NCBI RefSeq assembly: GCF_002752675.1
Contig: NZ_CP024608.1
Location: forward strand, 186,001-250,000
Direction: 5' to 3'
DNA length: 64,000 bases
Source of the DNA: Massilia violaceinigra
GTDB lineage: Bacteria > Pseudomonadota > Gammaproteobacteria > Burkholderiales > Burkholderiaceae_D
This document shows, piece after piece, positions 56,296 to 64,000 of the stretch. The notes beneath the pieces were generated by a model. It was not told the DNA's origin and made no database searches. It saw only the letters and a list, made by a program, of their open reading frames with translations. The position numbers were made by a program, and so were the translations under genes. Position 1 is the stretch's first letter. Each line of letters opens with the position of its first letter.

Positions 56296-56314
56296 TTGAC
56301 GTTGACGTAAACGG
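56296..56314. promoter_or_regulatory. LiuR-type operator upstream of liuR
   Basis: TTGACGTTGACGTAAACGG shares the TTGACGTT...ACGT core of the site upstream of ivd (56812-56833). It follows a TACAAT -10-like box at 56288-56293, so binding would interfere with liuR transcription. Confidence 0.6.
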
Positions 56315-56381
56315 AAGTTACCGCAGGCAATTTTCGCCCCGTCTCCTCCCACCCCCGCTTCTTATTAGTTATGAGCCACTG

Positions 56382-56780
56382 ATGTCCATGCGTACTTATA
56401 CCATCGCCGAACTGGCGCGCGAATTCGACATTACCGCGCGCGCCATCCGCTTCTACGAAGACCAGGGCTTGCTGCGCCCAAGCCGCGAAGGCGTGGGCGG
56501 ACGCAACCGGGTCTACACGGCGCGCGACCGCACCCATCTCAAGCTGACCCTGCGCGGCAAACGCCTCGGCCTGACCCTGTCGGAAATCAAGAGCATCGTC
56601 GACATGTACGAGTCGCCCAAGGATACCGCGGCCCAGATGAACCGCTTCCTCGGCGTGCTGGCGCACCAGCGCGAAACGCTGGAGCGCCAGCGCGAGGATA
56701 TCGACATGGCCCTGGCCGAAATTGCCGCCCATGAAGAAGAATGCCGCCGCATGCTTGCCGAAACCACGGCCAACGCCTGA
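56382..56780 (+). CDS. liuR: MerR-family regulator, LiuR-like
   Basis: The 132-residue MerR protein has the winged helix TYTIAELAREFDITARAIRFYEDQGLLRPSREGVGGRNRVYTARDRTHLKLTLRGKRLGLTLSEIKSIVDMY, then a coiled coil (about 85-120) and a short Cys-containing tail (EEECRRMLAE). LiuR regulators control leucine/isovalerate degradation genes, and the next gene is isovaleryl-CoA dehydrogenase, 103 bases on. Both genes have the same operator core upstream, which strongly supports the name by context. ATG 56382 or 56388 could be the start. Confidence 0.85.
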   Translation: MSMRTYTIAELAREFDITARAIRFYEDQGLLRPSREGVGGRNRVYTARDRTHLKLTLRGKRLGLTLSEIKSIVDMYESPKDTAAQMNRFLGVLAHQRETLERQREDIDMALAEIAAHEEECRRMLAETTANA

Positions 56781-56811
56781 ATAACAGAGGCAATGCAAAA
56801 AGCGCGACTGC

Positions 56812-56833
56812 TTGACGTTTACGTTAACGTCAA
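56812..56833. promoter_or_regulatory. LiuR-type palindromic operator upstream of ivd
   Basis: A 22-base near-perfect palindrome from TTGACGTTT to AACGTCAA, with only two mismatching positions (9 and 14). It lies 50 bases before the ivd ATG. The TTG at its beginning reads in frame but is not the gene start. Confidence 0.8.
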
Positions 56834-56883
56834 ACATGCGTATGATGAACTCTTCCCATTCCGACCCCCGCGAGGACGACACA

Positions 56884-58068
56884 ATGCTGCATCTTCCAGG
56901 CTTGACCTTTGACCATGGCGAAGACATCGCCGCGCTGCGCGAAGCAGTTCAACAATTCGCCGCGGTAGAGATCGCTCCCCGCGCGGCGGAAATCGACCGC
57001 AGCGACCAGTTCCCGATGGACCTGTGGCGCAAGATGGGCGACCTGGGCGTGCTCGGCATCACCGTCGACGAGCAGTACGGCGGCGCCCAGATGGGCTACC
57101 TGGCCCACATCGTGGCGATGGAAGAAATCTCGCGCGCGTCGGCCTCGGTCGGCCTGTCGTACGGCGCCCACTCGAATCTGTGCGTCAACCAGATCAAGCG
57201 CAACGGCACCGAAGAACAGAAGATGAAGTACCTGCCGAAGCTCATTTCCGGCGAGTACATTGGCGCCTTGGCCATGTCCGAGCCGAACGCCGGTTCCGAC
57301 GTGGTCAGCATGAAGCTGCGCGCCGACTTCAAGGGCGACCGCTGGGTGCTCAACGGCACCAAGATGTGGATCACCAACGGCCCCGACGCCGACGTGATGG
57401 TGGTGTACGCCAAGAACGACCTGGAAGCCGGCCCGCGCGGCATGACGGCCTTCATCATCGAAAAAGGCTACAAGGGTTTCTCGATCGCGCAAAAGCTCGA
57501 CAAGCTGGGCATGCGCGGCTCGCACACGGGCGAACTGGTGTTCCAGGATTGCGAAGTGCCGGCCGAAAACGTGCTGGGCGGCCTGGGCAAGGGCGTCAAC
57601 GTGCTCATGTCGGGCCTCGATTTCGAGCGCACCGTACTGTCTGGCGGTCCGCTGGGCATCATGGCGGCCTGCATGGATGCGGTAGTGCCGTACGTGCACG
57701 ACCGCAAGCAATTCGGCCAGCCGATCGGCGAATTCCAGCTCATGCAGGGCAAACTGGCCGATATGTACTCGACCATGATGGCGTGCAAGGCGTATGTGTA
57801 CGCCGTGGGCCAGGCCTGCGACCGCGCCAAGACGCCGGAAGCGATCCGCAACCTGCGCAAGGATGCCGCCGGCGCGATCCTGTACAGCGCCGAGAAGGCG
57901 ACCTGGATGGCGGGCGAAGCGATCCAGACGCTGGGCGGCAATGGTTATATCAACGAGTATCCGGTCGGACGTCTGTGGCGCGATGCGAAGCTCTACGAAA
58001 TCGGCGCAGGCACCAGCGAAATCCGCCGCATGCTGATCGGGCGGGAGTTGTTTGCCGAGACGAAGTAA
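56884..58068 (+). CDS. ivd: Isovaleryl-CoA dehydrogenase
   Basis: IVD oxidises isovaleryl-CoA to 3-methylcrotonyl-CoA in leucine breakdown. The 394-residue acyl-CoA dehydrogenase starts [34 protein letters not shown] (ATG 56884, preceded by GAGGACG) and has the flavin-binding [13 protein letters not shown] and [16 protein letters not shown]. The catalytic base sits in [16 protein letters not shown] (Glu248), the position specific to isovaleryl-CoA dehydrogenase, rather than near the C-terminus as in short-chain enzymes. The normal liuBCD genes are not adjacent in this window; after it comes a dispersed repeat and aceK. Confidence 0.94.
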   Translation: MLHLPGLTFDHGEDIAALREAVQQFAAVEIAPRAAEIDRSDQFPMDLWRKMGDLGVLGITVDEQYGGAQMGYLAHIVAMEEISRASASVGLSYGAHSNLCVNQIKRNGTEEQKMKYLPKLISGEYIGALAMSEPNAGSDVVSMKLRADFKGDRWVLNGTKMWITNGPDADVMVVYAKNDLEAGPRGMTAFIIEKGYKGFSIAQKLDKLGMRGSHTGELVFQDCEVPAENVLGGLGKGVNVLMSGLDFERTVLSGGPLGIMAACMDAVVPYVHDRKQFGQPIGEFQLMQGKLADMYSTMMACKAYVYAVGQACDRAKTPEAIRNLRKDAAGAILYSAEKATWMAGEAIQTLGGNGYINEYPVGRLWRDAKLYEIGAGTSEIRRMLIGRELFAETK

Positions 58069-58115
58069 GTCTGCTGCCATTCCGCAGAGTGAATAAGCCC
58101 ACTAGACTAAAAACC

Positions 58116-58227
58116 GTCGTTCCCGCGCCAAGGCGGCCCTCGGCGGGAACCCAAGTACACGCCGTAGCCGTGGCTGCCCGACAAACTTGGGTTCCCGCCG
58201 AGTGCCGCCTTGGCGCGGGGACGACGA
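58116..58227. repeat. REPIN-like dispersed inverted repeat, copy C (between ivd and aceK)
   Basis: The largest copy. Both arms are the long type with an added GCCAAGGCGG-type segment: CGTCGTTCCCGCGCCAAGG ... CGGCGGGAACCCAAGT on the left, and AACTTGGGTTCCCGCCGAG ... CCTTGGCGCGGGGACGACG on the right. It can fold as a long stem-loop. Confidence 0.85.
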
Positions 58228-58278
58228 GCTTGCTGCGTATAGAATAGTCTTCCCACAAAAGACTGATCGAGAAGCCAG

Positions 58279-60105
58279 ATGACCCAAGTTGCGTTCCCCA
58301 AGCTGCTGTCTTCGCAGATTGCTTTCGACATCGCCCGCACCATCCTCGACGGTTTCGACAAGCACTACCGCCTGTTCCGCCAGACCAGCCAGGTCGCCAA
58401 GCGCCATTTTGAAACCGGTTCCTGGGCCGTGGCCCAGCAGGCGGCGCGCGAGCGCATCGGTTTCTACGACCAGCGCGTGCAGGAATGCGTGCAAGTGCTC
58501 GAAGACGAATACGATAACGGCGAACTGACCGATGAAGTCTGGCGCGAACTCAAGCTGCACTACATCGGCATGCTCTCCGGCCACAAGCAGCCCGAACTGG
58601 CGGAAACCTTTTTCAACTCGGTCTGCTGCAACATCCTGCACCGCACCTATTTCCACAACGATTTCATCTTCGTGCGCCCGGTGGTGTCCACCGAGTACAT
58701 CGAAACCGACGAGCTGCTGCCGACCTACCGCGTGTACTACCCGGCCAAGGATGGCTTGCGCTTCGCGCTCAAGCGCATCGTCACGAATTTCCAGCTCAAC
58801 TGCAAGTTCGCCAACCTCGACCGCGACATCGCGCTGGTCGAAGGCCGCCTCAAGCTGATCTTCGGCAGCGAAGCGCTGGAACCGAACCACCAGATCCAGG
58901 TGCTGTCGAGCCTGTTTTTCCGCAACAAGGGCGCCTACATCGTCGGCAAGGGCATCAACGGCAACCGCGAATATCCCTTCATCGTGCCGATCCTGCACAA
59001 CCGCCACGGCGAGCTGATCCTCGACACGGTGCTGTTCGACCACGAACAGATCACCATCCTGTTTTCGTTCACGCGCGCCTACTTCCTGGTGGACATGGAA
59101 GTGCCGTCGGCCTACGTGCAGTTCCTGCGCAGCCTGCTGCCGCGCAAACCGAGAAGCGAGATCTACACCATCCTCGGCCTGCAAAAGCAGGGCAAGACGC
59201 TGTTCTACCGCGATTACCTGCAGCACCTGAAACACACCGCCGACCGCTTCGAGATCGCGCCCGGCATCAAGGGCCTGGTGATGCTGGTGTTCGCGCTGCC
59301 CTCGTTCCCGTATGTGTTCAAGGTCATCAAGGATTTCTTCCCCGCGCCCAAGGAAACCACGCGCGCCCAGATCAAGGAAAAATACCTGCTGGTCAAGAAC
59401 CACGACCGCGTGGGCCGCATGGCCGATACCCTAGAATACTCGAACGTCGCGTTTCCGCTGGAACGCTTTTCGGAAGAGCTGATCGCCGAGCTGATGCATC
59501 ACGCACCGTCGCTGGTCGAGTACGAAGGCGACCGCATCATCATCCGCCACCTGTACATCGAACGGCGCATGGTGCCGCTGAACATGTTCCTGAACAAAGC
59601 GGAAGTGGCCGGCAACGACGAGTTGATCGAACACGGCGTGATCGAATACGGCAATGCCATCAAGGAACTGGTGGCCGCGAATATCTTCCCCGGCGACATG
59701 CTGTACAAAAACTTCGGCGTCACCCGCCACGGGCGGGTCGTGTTCTACGATTACGACGAAATCGAATACATCACCGACTGCAATTTCCGCACTATCCCGG
59801 AACCGCGCAACGAAGAAGATGAAATGTCGGCCGAGCCGTGGTATTCGATCGGCAAGCACGATGTTTTCCCCGAGCAGTTCGGCGCATTTTTGCTGGGCAA
59901 CGCGAAAATCCGCCTGTATTTCATGAAGCACCACGCCGATCTGTTGACCAAGGATTTCTGGCAGTCGCGCAAGCAGCGCATCATGGACGGCCATATCGAA
60001 GACGTGTTTCCGTATCCGCAGCAGATCCGGTTCTGTAACCAGACGTCCGCCGACAACCCGGCGGTCTATACCCCATCTTATTTGGAGAACTTACACAATG
60101 AATGA
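58279..60105 (+). CDS. aceK: Isocitrate dehydrogenase kinase/phosphatase
   Basis: AceK switches isocitrate dehydrogenase on and off, sending carbon through the glyoxylate shunt. The 608-residue protein starts [35 protein letters not shown] and contains [44 protein letters not shown] and [50 protein letters not shown], conserved AceK regions with kinase-fold residues, including the [13 protein letters not shown] segment. Length is normal. The thiolase gene overlaps its end by eight bases, so they are co-transcribed. Confidence 0.96.
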   Translation: MTQVAFPKLLSSQIAFDIARTILDGFDKHYRLFRQTSQVAKRHFETGSWAVAQQAARERIGFYDQRVQECVQVLEDEYDNGELTDEVWRELKLHYIGMLSGHKQPELAETFFNSVCCNILHRTYFHNDFIFVRPVVSTEYIETDELLPTYRVYYPAKDGLRFALKRIVTNFQLNCKFANLDRDIALVEGRLKLIFGSEALEPNHQIQVLSSLFFRNKGAYIVGKGINGNREYPFIVPILHNRHGELILDTVLFDHEQITILFSFTRAYFLVDMEVPSAYVQFLRSLLPRKPRSEIYTILGLQKQGKTLFYRDYLQHLKHTADRFEIAPGIKGLVMLVFALPSFPYVFKVIKDFFPAPKETTRAQIKEKYLLVKNHDRVGRMADTLEYSNVAFPLERFSEELIAELMHHAPSLVEYEGDRIIIRHLYIERRMVPLNMFLNKAEVAGNDELIEHGVIEYGNAIKELVAANIFPGDMLYKNFGVTRHGRVVFYDYDEIEYITDCNFRTIPEPRNEEDEMSAEPWYSIGKHDVFPEQFGAFLLGNAKIRLYFMKHHADLLTKDFWQSRKQRIMDGHIEDVFPYPQQIRFCNQTSADNPAVYTPSYLENLHNE

Positions 60106-61297
60106 TCCAGTCGTTATCGTCGGCGCCGCCCGCACACCCATGGGCGCGTTTCAGGGCGATTTTTCCTCCAAGTCCGCCAGCGACCTGGGCGCCGTGGCGA
60201 TCGCCGCGGCCGTCGAGCGTTCCGGCGTCGACGCCAAGCTGGTCGAACACGTCTACTTCGGCAACTGCCTGATGGCGGGCCAGGGCCAGGCCCCGGCGCG
60301 CCAGGCGGCCATCAAGGGCGGCTTGCCGTTATCAAGCGGTGCGGTGACGCTGTCCAAAATGTGCGGCTCGGCCATGCAGGCGGCCATCTTCGCGCATGAC
60401 TCCCTGCTCGCGGGCAGCGCCGACATCGTCGTCGCCGGCGGCATGGAATCGATGACCAACGCGCCCTACCTGATTCCCAAGGCGCGCGGCGGCTACCGCA
60501 TCGGCCACGGCATGATGTTCGACCACATGATGTACGACGGCCTGGAAGACGCGTACTCGCGCAACGAGAAGACCGGCGAAGGCCGTTCCATGGGCACCTT
60601 TGCCGAAGAATGCGTGGCCAAGTATTCCTTCACCCGCGAAGCGCAGGATGCGTTCGCGATCGCCTCGGTCAAGCGCGCGCAGGAAGCCAACAACGAAGGC
60701 TACTTCAAGTGGGAAATCGCGCCTGTCACGGTCACTACCCGCGCCGGCGACAGCGTGATCGACAAGGATGAAGGCCCGGCCAAGGCCAAGCTGGATAAGA
60801 TCCCGGCCTTGAAGCCCGCCTTTAAAAAGGATGGCACCATCACCGCCGCCTCGTCGTCGTCGATCAACGACGGCGCCGCCGCACTGGTGCTGATGCGCGA
60901 ATCGAAGGCGCGTGAACTGGGCCTGACCCCGATCGCCCGCATCGTCGGCCATTCCACCTTCGCGCAGGAACCGAACCTGTTCACCACGGCCCCCATCGGC
61001 GCGCTGCAAAAACTGTTCGCCAAGACCGGCTGGAAGCCATCGGAAGTGGACCTGTACGAGATCAACGAAGCATTTGCGGCAGTGCCGATGGCGGCGATGC
61101 ACGAACTCGACATCCCGCACGACAAGGTCAACATCCACGGCGGCGCCTGTGCACTGGGCCACCCGATCGGCGCATCCGGCGCGCGCATCATCGTCACCCT
61201 GCTCGGCGCCCTGAAGAAAACCGGCGGCAAGCGCGGCGTGGCCTCGCTGTGCATCGGCGGCGGCGAAGCGACGGCGATGGCGTTCGAGATGATGTAG
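60098..61297 (+). CDS. Acetyl-CoA C-acyltransferase (thiolase)
   Basis: The 399-residue protein begins [17 protein letters not shown] and has the acyl-binding Cys89 in [17 protein letters not shown], the [17 protein letters not shown] segment, His in [17 protein letters not shown] and Cys in [15 protein letters not shown]. These are the full catalytic set for a biosynthetic/degradative thiolase (AtoB/PhaA-like). The context with AceK, ivd and acyl-CoA dehydrogenase suggests acetyl-CoA metabolism in amino-acid or fatty-acid degradation. Exact substrate length not decided. GGAG lies nine bases before the ATG. Confidence 0.93.
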   Translation: MNDPVVIVGAARTPMGAFQGDFSSKSASDLGAVAIAAAVERSGVDAKLVEHVYFGNCLMAGQGQAPARQAAIKGGLPLSSGAVTLSKMCGSAMQAAIFAHDSLLAGSADIVVAGGMESMTNAPYLIPKARGGYRIGHGMMFDHMMYDGLEDAYSRNEKTGEGRSMGTFAEECVAKYSFTREAQDAFAIASVKRAQEANNEGYFKWEIAPVTVTTRAGDSVIDKDEGPAKAKLDKIPALKPAFKKDGTITAASSSSINDGAAALVLMRESKARELGLTPIARIVGHSTFAQEPNLFTTAPIGALQKLFAKTGWKPSEVDLYEINEAFAAVPMAAMHELDIPHDKVNIHGGACALGHPIGASGARIIVTLLGALKKTGGKRGVASLCIGGGEATAMAFEMM

Positions 61298-61322
61298 TCT
61301 GCAGCGGCTCGCCTCTGGGAGC

Positions 61323-61411
61323 CGTCGTCCCCGCGCAGGCGGGGACCCAAGTTGGTCGCTTATCCAGTGGCTTCTGCACGAACTTGGGTCCCCGCCGCCG
61401 CGGGGACGACG
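61323..61411. repeat. REPIN-like dispersed inverted repeat, copy D (after thiolase)
   Basis: Short-type arms with CCCC/GGGG variation: CGTCGTCCCCGCGCAGG + CGGGGACCCAAGTT and AACTTGGGTCCCCGCC + GCCGCGGGGACGACG. The spacer resembles that of copy B. Located between the thiolase and the SDR gene. Confidence 0.85.
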
Positions 61412-61464
61412 GATCGGGGTGAGCGGCAGGCTTGCGTATACGCGATTCCCAACCAAGAGACTCA

Positions 61465-62133
61465 ATGCCAACAGCACTCATCATCGGCGCCTCGCGCGGC
61501 ATCGGCCGCGAACTGGTGCGCCAGTACCTGGCCGACGGCTGGCGCGTGATCGCCACCGCCCGCAAAAGCGAAGATTGCACCGCCCTCGGCGCCATGGGCG
61601 TGCATCCGTACCAGCTCGATGTCACCAGCGCCGACTCCATCGCCGCGCTGGGCTGGAACCTGGACGGCGAACTGCTCGACGCCGCGGTCCTCAACGCCGG
61701 CGTATACGGCCCGCGCCACGACGGCTTTCCCACCCAGTCCGACTTCGACACCGTCATGCACACCAACGTGCTCGCCGCCCTGCGCCTGCTGCCCGTGATC
61801 GCGCCCATGGTGGCCGATGCGCGCGGCAAGCTGGCCGTGATCTCCTCGCGCATGGGATCGATGGGCGCACGCAGCAGCGCCTCCGGCACCTTGTACCGCG
61901 CCAGCAAGGCGGCCTTAAATTCGGTGCTGGTCGACACCAGCATCCGCTTCGGCCCCAAGGGCGCGACCTGCGTGGCCTTCCATCCCGGCTGGGTCCAGAC
62001 CGACATGGGCGGCGCCGGCGCCGACATTACGTCCGAACAAAGCGCGGCCGGCCTGCGCGCCACCCTGGCCGGCATCGATGCCAGCGCCAATGGCGCCTTC
62101 CTCAATTACGACGGCACGCCAATTCCCTGGTAA
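61465..62133 (+). CDS. SDR family oxidoreductase
   Basis: The 222-residue Rossmann-fold protein has the nucleotide-binding GASRGIG (8-14), NAG (77-79), and the catalytic Tyr144-x-x-x-Lys148 in GTLYRASKAALNS, with Ser129 upstream. ATG 61465 (MPTALIIGASRGIGREL) is chosen over an upstream Met because it aligns with the Rossmann start. The context (thiolase before, acyl-CoA dehydrogenase after) suggests a 3-hydroxyacyl-type or 3-oxoacyl reductase step, but the substrate is not resolved. It sits 19 bases before the acyl-CoA dehydrogenase. Confidence 0.9.
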   Translation: MPTALIIGASRGIGRELVRQYLADGWRVIATARKSEDCTALGAMGVHPYQLDVTSADSIAALGWNLDGELLDAAVLNAGVYGPRHDGFPTQSDFDTVMHTNVLAALRLLPVIAPMVADARGKLAVISSRMGSMGARSSASGTLYRASKAALNSVLVDTSIRFGPKGATCVAFHPGWVQTDMGGAGADITSEQSAAGLRATLAGIDASANGAFLNYDGTPIPW

Positions 62134-62152
62134 GCCCAACCTAGCGAAACCT

Positions 62153-63280
62153 ATGATACTGACCGAAGAACACCAGATGATCCGCGACGCCCTGCGCGCC
62201 TTTTCGCAGGAGCGCCTTGCGCCCAACGCCGCGCGCTGGGACAAGGAGCACTACTTTCCCAAGGAAGAACTGAAAGAACTGGCCGCGCTGGGCGCCTTCG
62301 GCGTGGCCGTGCCCGAAGAACTGGGCGGCGCCGGCCTCGATTACGTCTCGCTGGCGCTGGTGCTCGAAGAAATCGCGGCCGGCGACGGCGGCACCTCGAC
62401 CATCATCTCGGTCAACAACTGCCCGGTGTGCAGCATCGCCATGATGTATGCGAACGACGCGCAAAAAGAGCAGTGGCTGCGGCCCCTCGCGCAAGGCAAG
62501 ATGCTGGGCGCGTTCGCGCTGACCGAGCCGCATACCGGCAGCGACGCCTCCGCTCTGCACACCACCGCCACGCGCGACGGCGACGAGTACGTTTTGAACG
62601 GCACCAAGCAGTTCATCACCAGCGGCAAATACGCCGACGTGGTGATCGTCATGGCGGTCACCGACAAGGCAGCCGGCAAGAAGGGCATCAGCGCCTTCTG
62701 GGTGCCGACGGCGACCCCAGGCTACATCGTGGCCGGGCTGGAACAGAAGATGGGCCAGCATTCGTCGGACACCGCGCAGATCCTGTTCGAGAACTGCCGC
62801 ATCCCGGCCGCCAACCTGATTGGCGAAGAAGGCCAGGGCTACAAGATCGCGCTGTCGGGTCTTGAGGGTGGACGCATCGGCATCGCTTCGCAGGCGGTCG
62901 GCATGGCGCGCGCCGCGTTCGAGGCGGCGCTGGTGTATGCGCGCGAGCGCGAAAGCTTCGGCAAACCCATTTTCGAGCACCAGTCGGTGCAGTTCAAACT
63001 GTCCGATATGGCCACGCAGATCGAGGCCGCGCGCCAGCTGATCCGCCACGCCGCGTCGATGAAGGATGCCGGCCTGCCGTGCCTGAAGGAAGCCGCGATG
63101 GCCAAGCTGTTCGCCTCCGAAATGGCAGAACGGGTCTGCTCGGATGCGATCCAGGTGCACGGCGGCTACGGCTACGTGAGCGACTTCCCGGTCGAACGCA
63201 TCTACCGCGACGTGCGCGTGTGCCAGATCTACGAAGGCACCAGCGACATCCAGAAAATCCTGATCGCGCGGGCGCTGTAA
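62153..63280 (+). CDS. Acyl-CoA dehydrogenase
   Basis: The 375-residue protein starts MILTEEHQMIRDALRAFSQERLAP (ATG 62153) and has LTEPHTGSDASAL (flavin-binding), FITSGKYADVVIVMAV, and the catalytic Glu361 in CQIYEGTSDIQKILIARAL, the position used by short/medium/branched-chain acyl-CoA dehydrogenases. It differs from the IVD at 56884, where the base is internal. Between the SDR and a GNAT gene, likely one operon. Substrate unknown. Confidence 0.93.
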   Translation: MILTEEHQMIRDALRAFSQERLAPNAARWDKEHYFPKEELKELAALGAFGVAVPEELGGAGLDYVSLALVLEEIAAGDGGTSTIISVNNCPVCSIAMMYANDAQKEQWLRPLAQGKMLGAFALTEPHTGSDASALHTTATRDGDEYVLNGTKQFITSGKYADVVIVMAVTDKAAGKKGISAFWVPTATPGYIVAGLEQKMGQHSSDTAQILFENCRIPAANLIGEEGQGYKIALSGLEGGRIGIASQAVGMARAAFEAALVYARERESFGKPIFEHQSVQFKLSDMATQIEAARQLIRHAASMKDAGLPCLKEAAMAKLFASEMAERVCSDAIQVHGGYGYVSDFPVERIYRDVRVCQIYEGTSDIQKILIARAL

Positions 63281-63282
63281 GC

Positions 63283-63837
63283 ATGGCGGGCGAAGCGATC
63301 ATCCGGGCCGCGGCCAGCGAGGACCTGGACACCTTCTTCGCCTACCTGAACGACCACCTGCGCGACAACGGCAGCGGCGCCACGGCGCTGTTCATGCCGA
63401 TGGCGCGCGCCGCGTCGCGCTTTGGGCCCGAGCGCGAACACGCCTTTCGCAGCGCCACCGGGACCGCCCTCGGGCAGCCCGGGTGGCGGCGCCTGTGGCT
63501 GGCGTTCGATGCGCAGGGCGGCATCGCCGGCCACATCGACCTGCGTGCGCGTCCTGAAGGGGCTTGCGCGCATCGCGCGCTGCTCGGCATGGGCGTGCAC
63601 CGCGACGCCCGCAAACAGGGCCTGGGGGCGCGTCTGATCGGCGTGGCGGCCACCTGGGCCGCCAGCGAGGCGGGGCTCGACTGGATCGACCTGGAGGTTT
63701 TGTCGGTCAACGTGCCGGCGCGCGAGCTGTATGTGCGCTGCGGTTTCGTGCAGACCGGCGAAATCGCCGACATGTTCCGCATCGACGGCGAGGCGCTGGC
63801 CTACACTTTTATGTCGCGCAAGGTGGGCAAGCTCTGA
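63283..63837 (+). CDS. GNAT family N-acetyltransferase
   Basis: The 184-residue protein begins MAGEAIIRAAASEDLDTFFAYLNDH and has the acetyl-CoA-binding HRDARKQGLGARLIGVAATWAASEAGLDWIDLEVLSVNVPARELYVRCGFVQTG, with the QGLGA loop. Two bases separate it from the dehydrogenase stop, suggesting one transcript. It could modify a protein lysine or small amine; the partner is unknown. Confidence 0.86.
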   Translation: MAGEAIIRAAASEDLDTFFAYLNDHLRDNGSGATALFMPMARAASRFGPEREHAFRSATGTALGQPGWRRLWLAFDAQGGIAGHIDLRARPEGACAHRALLGMGVHRDARKQGLGARLIGVAATWAASEAGLDWIDLEVLSVNVPARELYVRCGFVQTGEIADMFRIDGEALAYTFMSRKVGKL

Positions 63838-63882
63838 TACGCTTGGTGGTTCGAACCCACTGCCTGCAACGAAAGAGCCACA

Positions 63883-64000
63883 TGCCGATTTCACCCCGCG
63901 CGTCCACCCGCGTCCTGATGCTTCCCTTGTTCCTGTCCCTGCTGCTGCCCCTGACGGTGCGCAGCGAGGAAGCCTGCAAATTGGCCCTGCCCGACGCCGC
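63883..64000 (+). CDS. Secreted protein, N-terminal part (cut by window end)
   Basis: A signal peptide MPISPRASTRVLMLPLFLSLLLPLTVRSEE followed by ACKLALPDA at the window edge. Only 39 residues are visible, so no family can be given. The 45 bases upstream contain a TGGTTCGAACCCA palindrome that is not part of a tRNA. Confidence 0.6.

Noticed and set aside
56812..56883. TTG start extending ivd by 24 codons
   Set aside because: The TTG lies inside the LiuR palindrome; the ATG at 56884 has a good ribosome-binding site and the family's start sequence.
63849..63858. GGTTCGAACC resembling a tRNA T-loop
   Set aside because: No acceptor, D or anticodon arms around it; the bases upstream are coding. 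It is just a 10-base palindrome.
1..64000. CRISPR arrays, rRNA, tRNA, prophage or plasmid origin
   Set aside because: No regularly spaced short repeats, no rRNA-like stretches, no complete tRNA cloverleaf and no phage structural or replication genes were seen; the only multi-copy elements are the REPIN-like repeats.

Overview
The window is GC-rich, densely coded DNA from a betaproteobacterial chromosome. The gene order mlaFEDACB - ABC exporter - bolA/ibaG - murA - hisGDCBHAFIE - HIT - tatABC, with gltBD upstream, is typical of Burkholderiales. Together with the PHB-depolymerase-type esterase and the general protein style, it suggests an Oxalobacteraceae member (Massilia/Duganella/Janthinobacterium-like). 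That taxonomic placement is inference. I see no rRNA, tRNA, CRISPR array or prophage.

Layout. 1-6.8 kb: the 5' part of hemE (minus), then a plus-strand pair of an S9 prolyl-oligopeptidase-like peptidase and a 1379-residue SNF2-type ATPase joined by an ATGA overlap. 6.9-16.5 kb: envelope and secreted proteins (two related small membrane proteins, a DUF885 protein, an alpha/beta hydrolase, lipoproteins, a DinB-fold protein, and a secreted PHB-depolymerase-like esterase with an Fn3 domain). 16.5-33.8 kb: one continuous minus-strand block reading mlaF-E-D-A-C-B, a YadGH-like ABC exporter, ibaG/bolA, murA, the whole histidine pathway from hisG to hisE, a HIT protein and tatABC. A DNA adenine-type methyltransferase gene sits inside the his genes, coupled to hisD by ATGA. 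34.1-40.4 kb: gltB and gltD. 40.5-41.45 kb: a RAYT (REP-associated tyrosine transposase) with its flanking repeats. 41.6-46.7 kb: a two-component system and a second SNF2 ATPase. 46.7-49.85 kb: a more A/T-rich accessory islet of small unrecognised or DUF2314-type genes, with one probable frameshift and one in-frame stop. 49.9-55.5 kb: a serine beta-lactamase-like hydrolase, tex, a GNAT protein, monothiol glutaredoxin, ubiX and small hypotheticals. 55.5-64 kb: an XRE-type regulator with a probable autoregulatory operator, then a LiuR-like MerR regulator and isovaleryl-CoA dehydrogenase, each with a matching palindromic operator, aceK, a thiolase, an SDR, a second acyl-CoA dehydrogenase, a GNAT protein, and the start of a secreted protein cut by the window end.

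How the genes work together. The mla set maintains outer-membrane lipid asymmetry, and MurA and Tat also serve the envelope, so the minus-strand block mixes envelope biogenesis with histidine synthesis. HisG is the short form that needs a HisZ partner, which is not in the window. HisB is the dehydratase only, so histidinol-phosphate phosphatase must also be elsewhere. The right end forms an acyl-CoA degradation neighbourhood (leucine/isovalerate and probably fatty acids) under a LiuR-like regulator, with AceK linking it to acetyl-CoA/glyoxylate control.

The most notable non-gene structure is a family of about 87-112 bp, REPIN-like inverted repeats. Four copies were found, two of them inside the his operon, plus a solitary related palindrome after gltD. 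A RAYT gene lies in the same window but is flanked by a different repeat.
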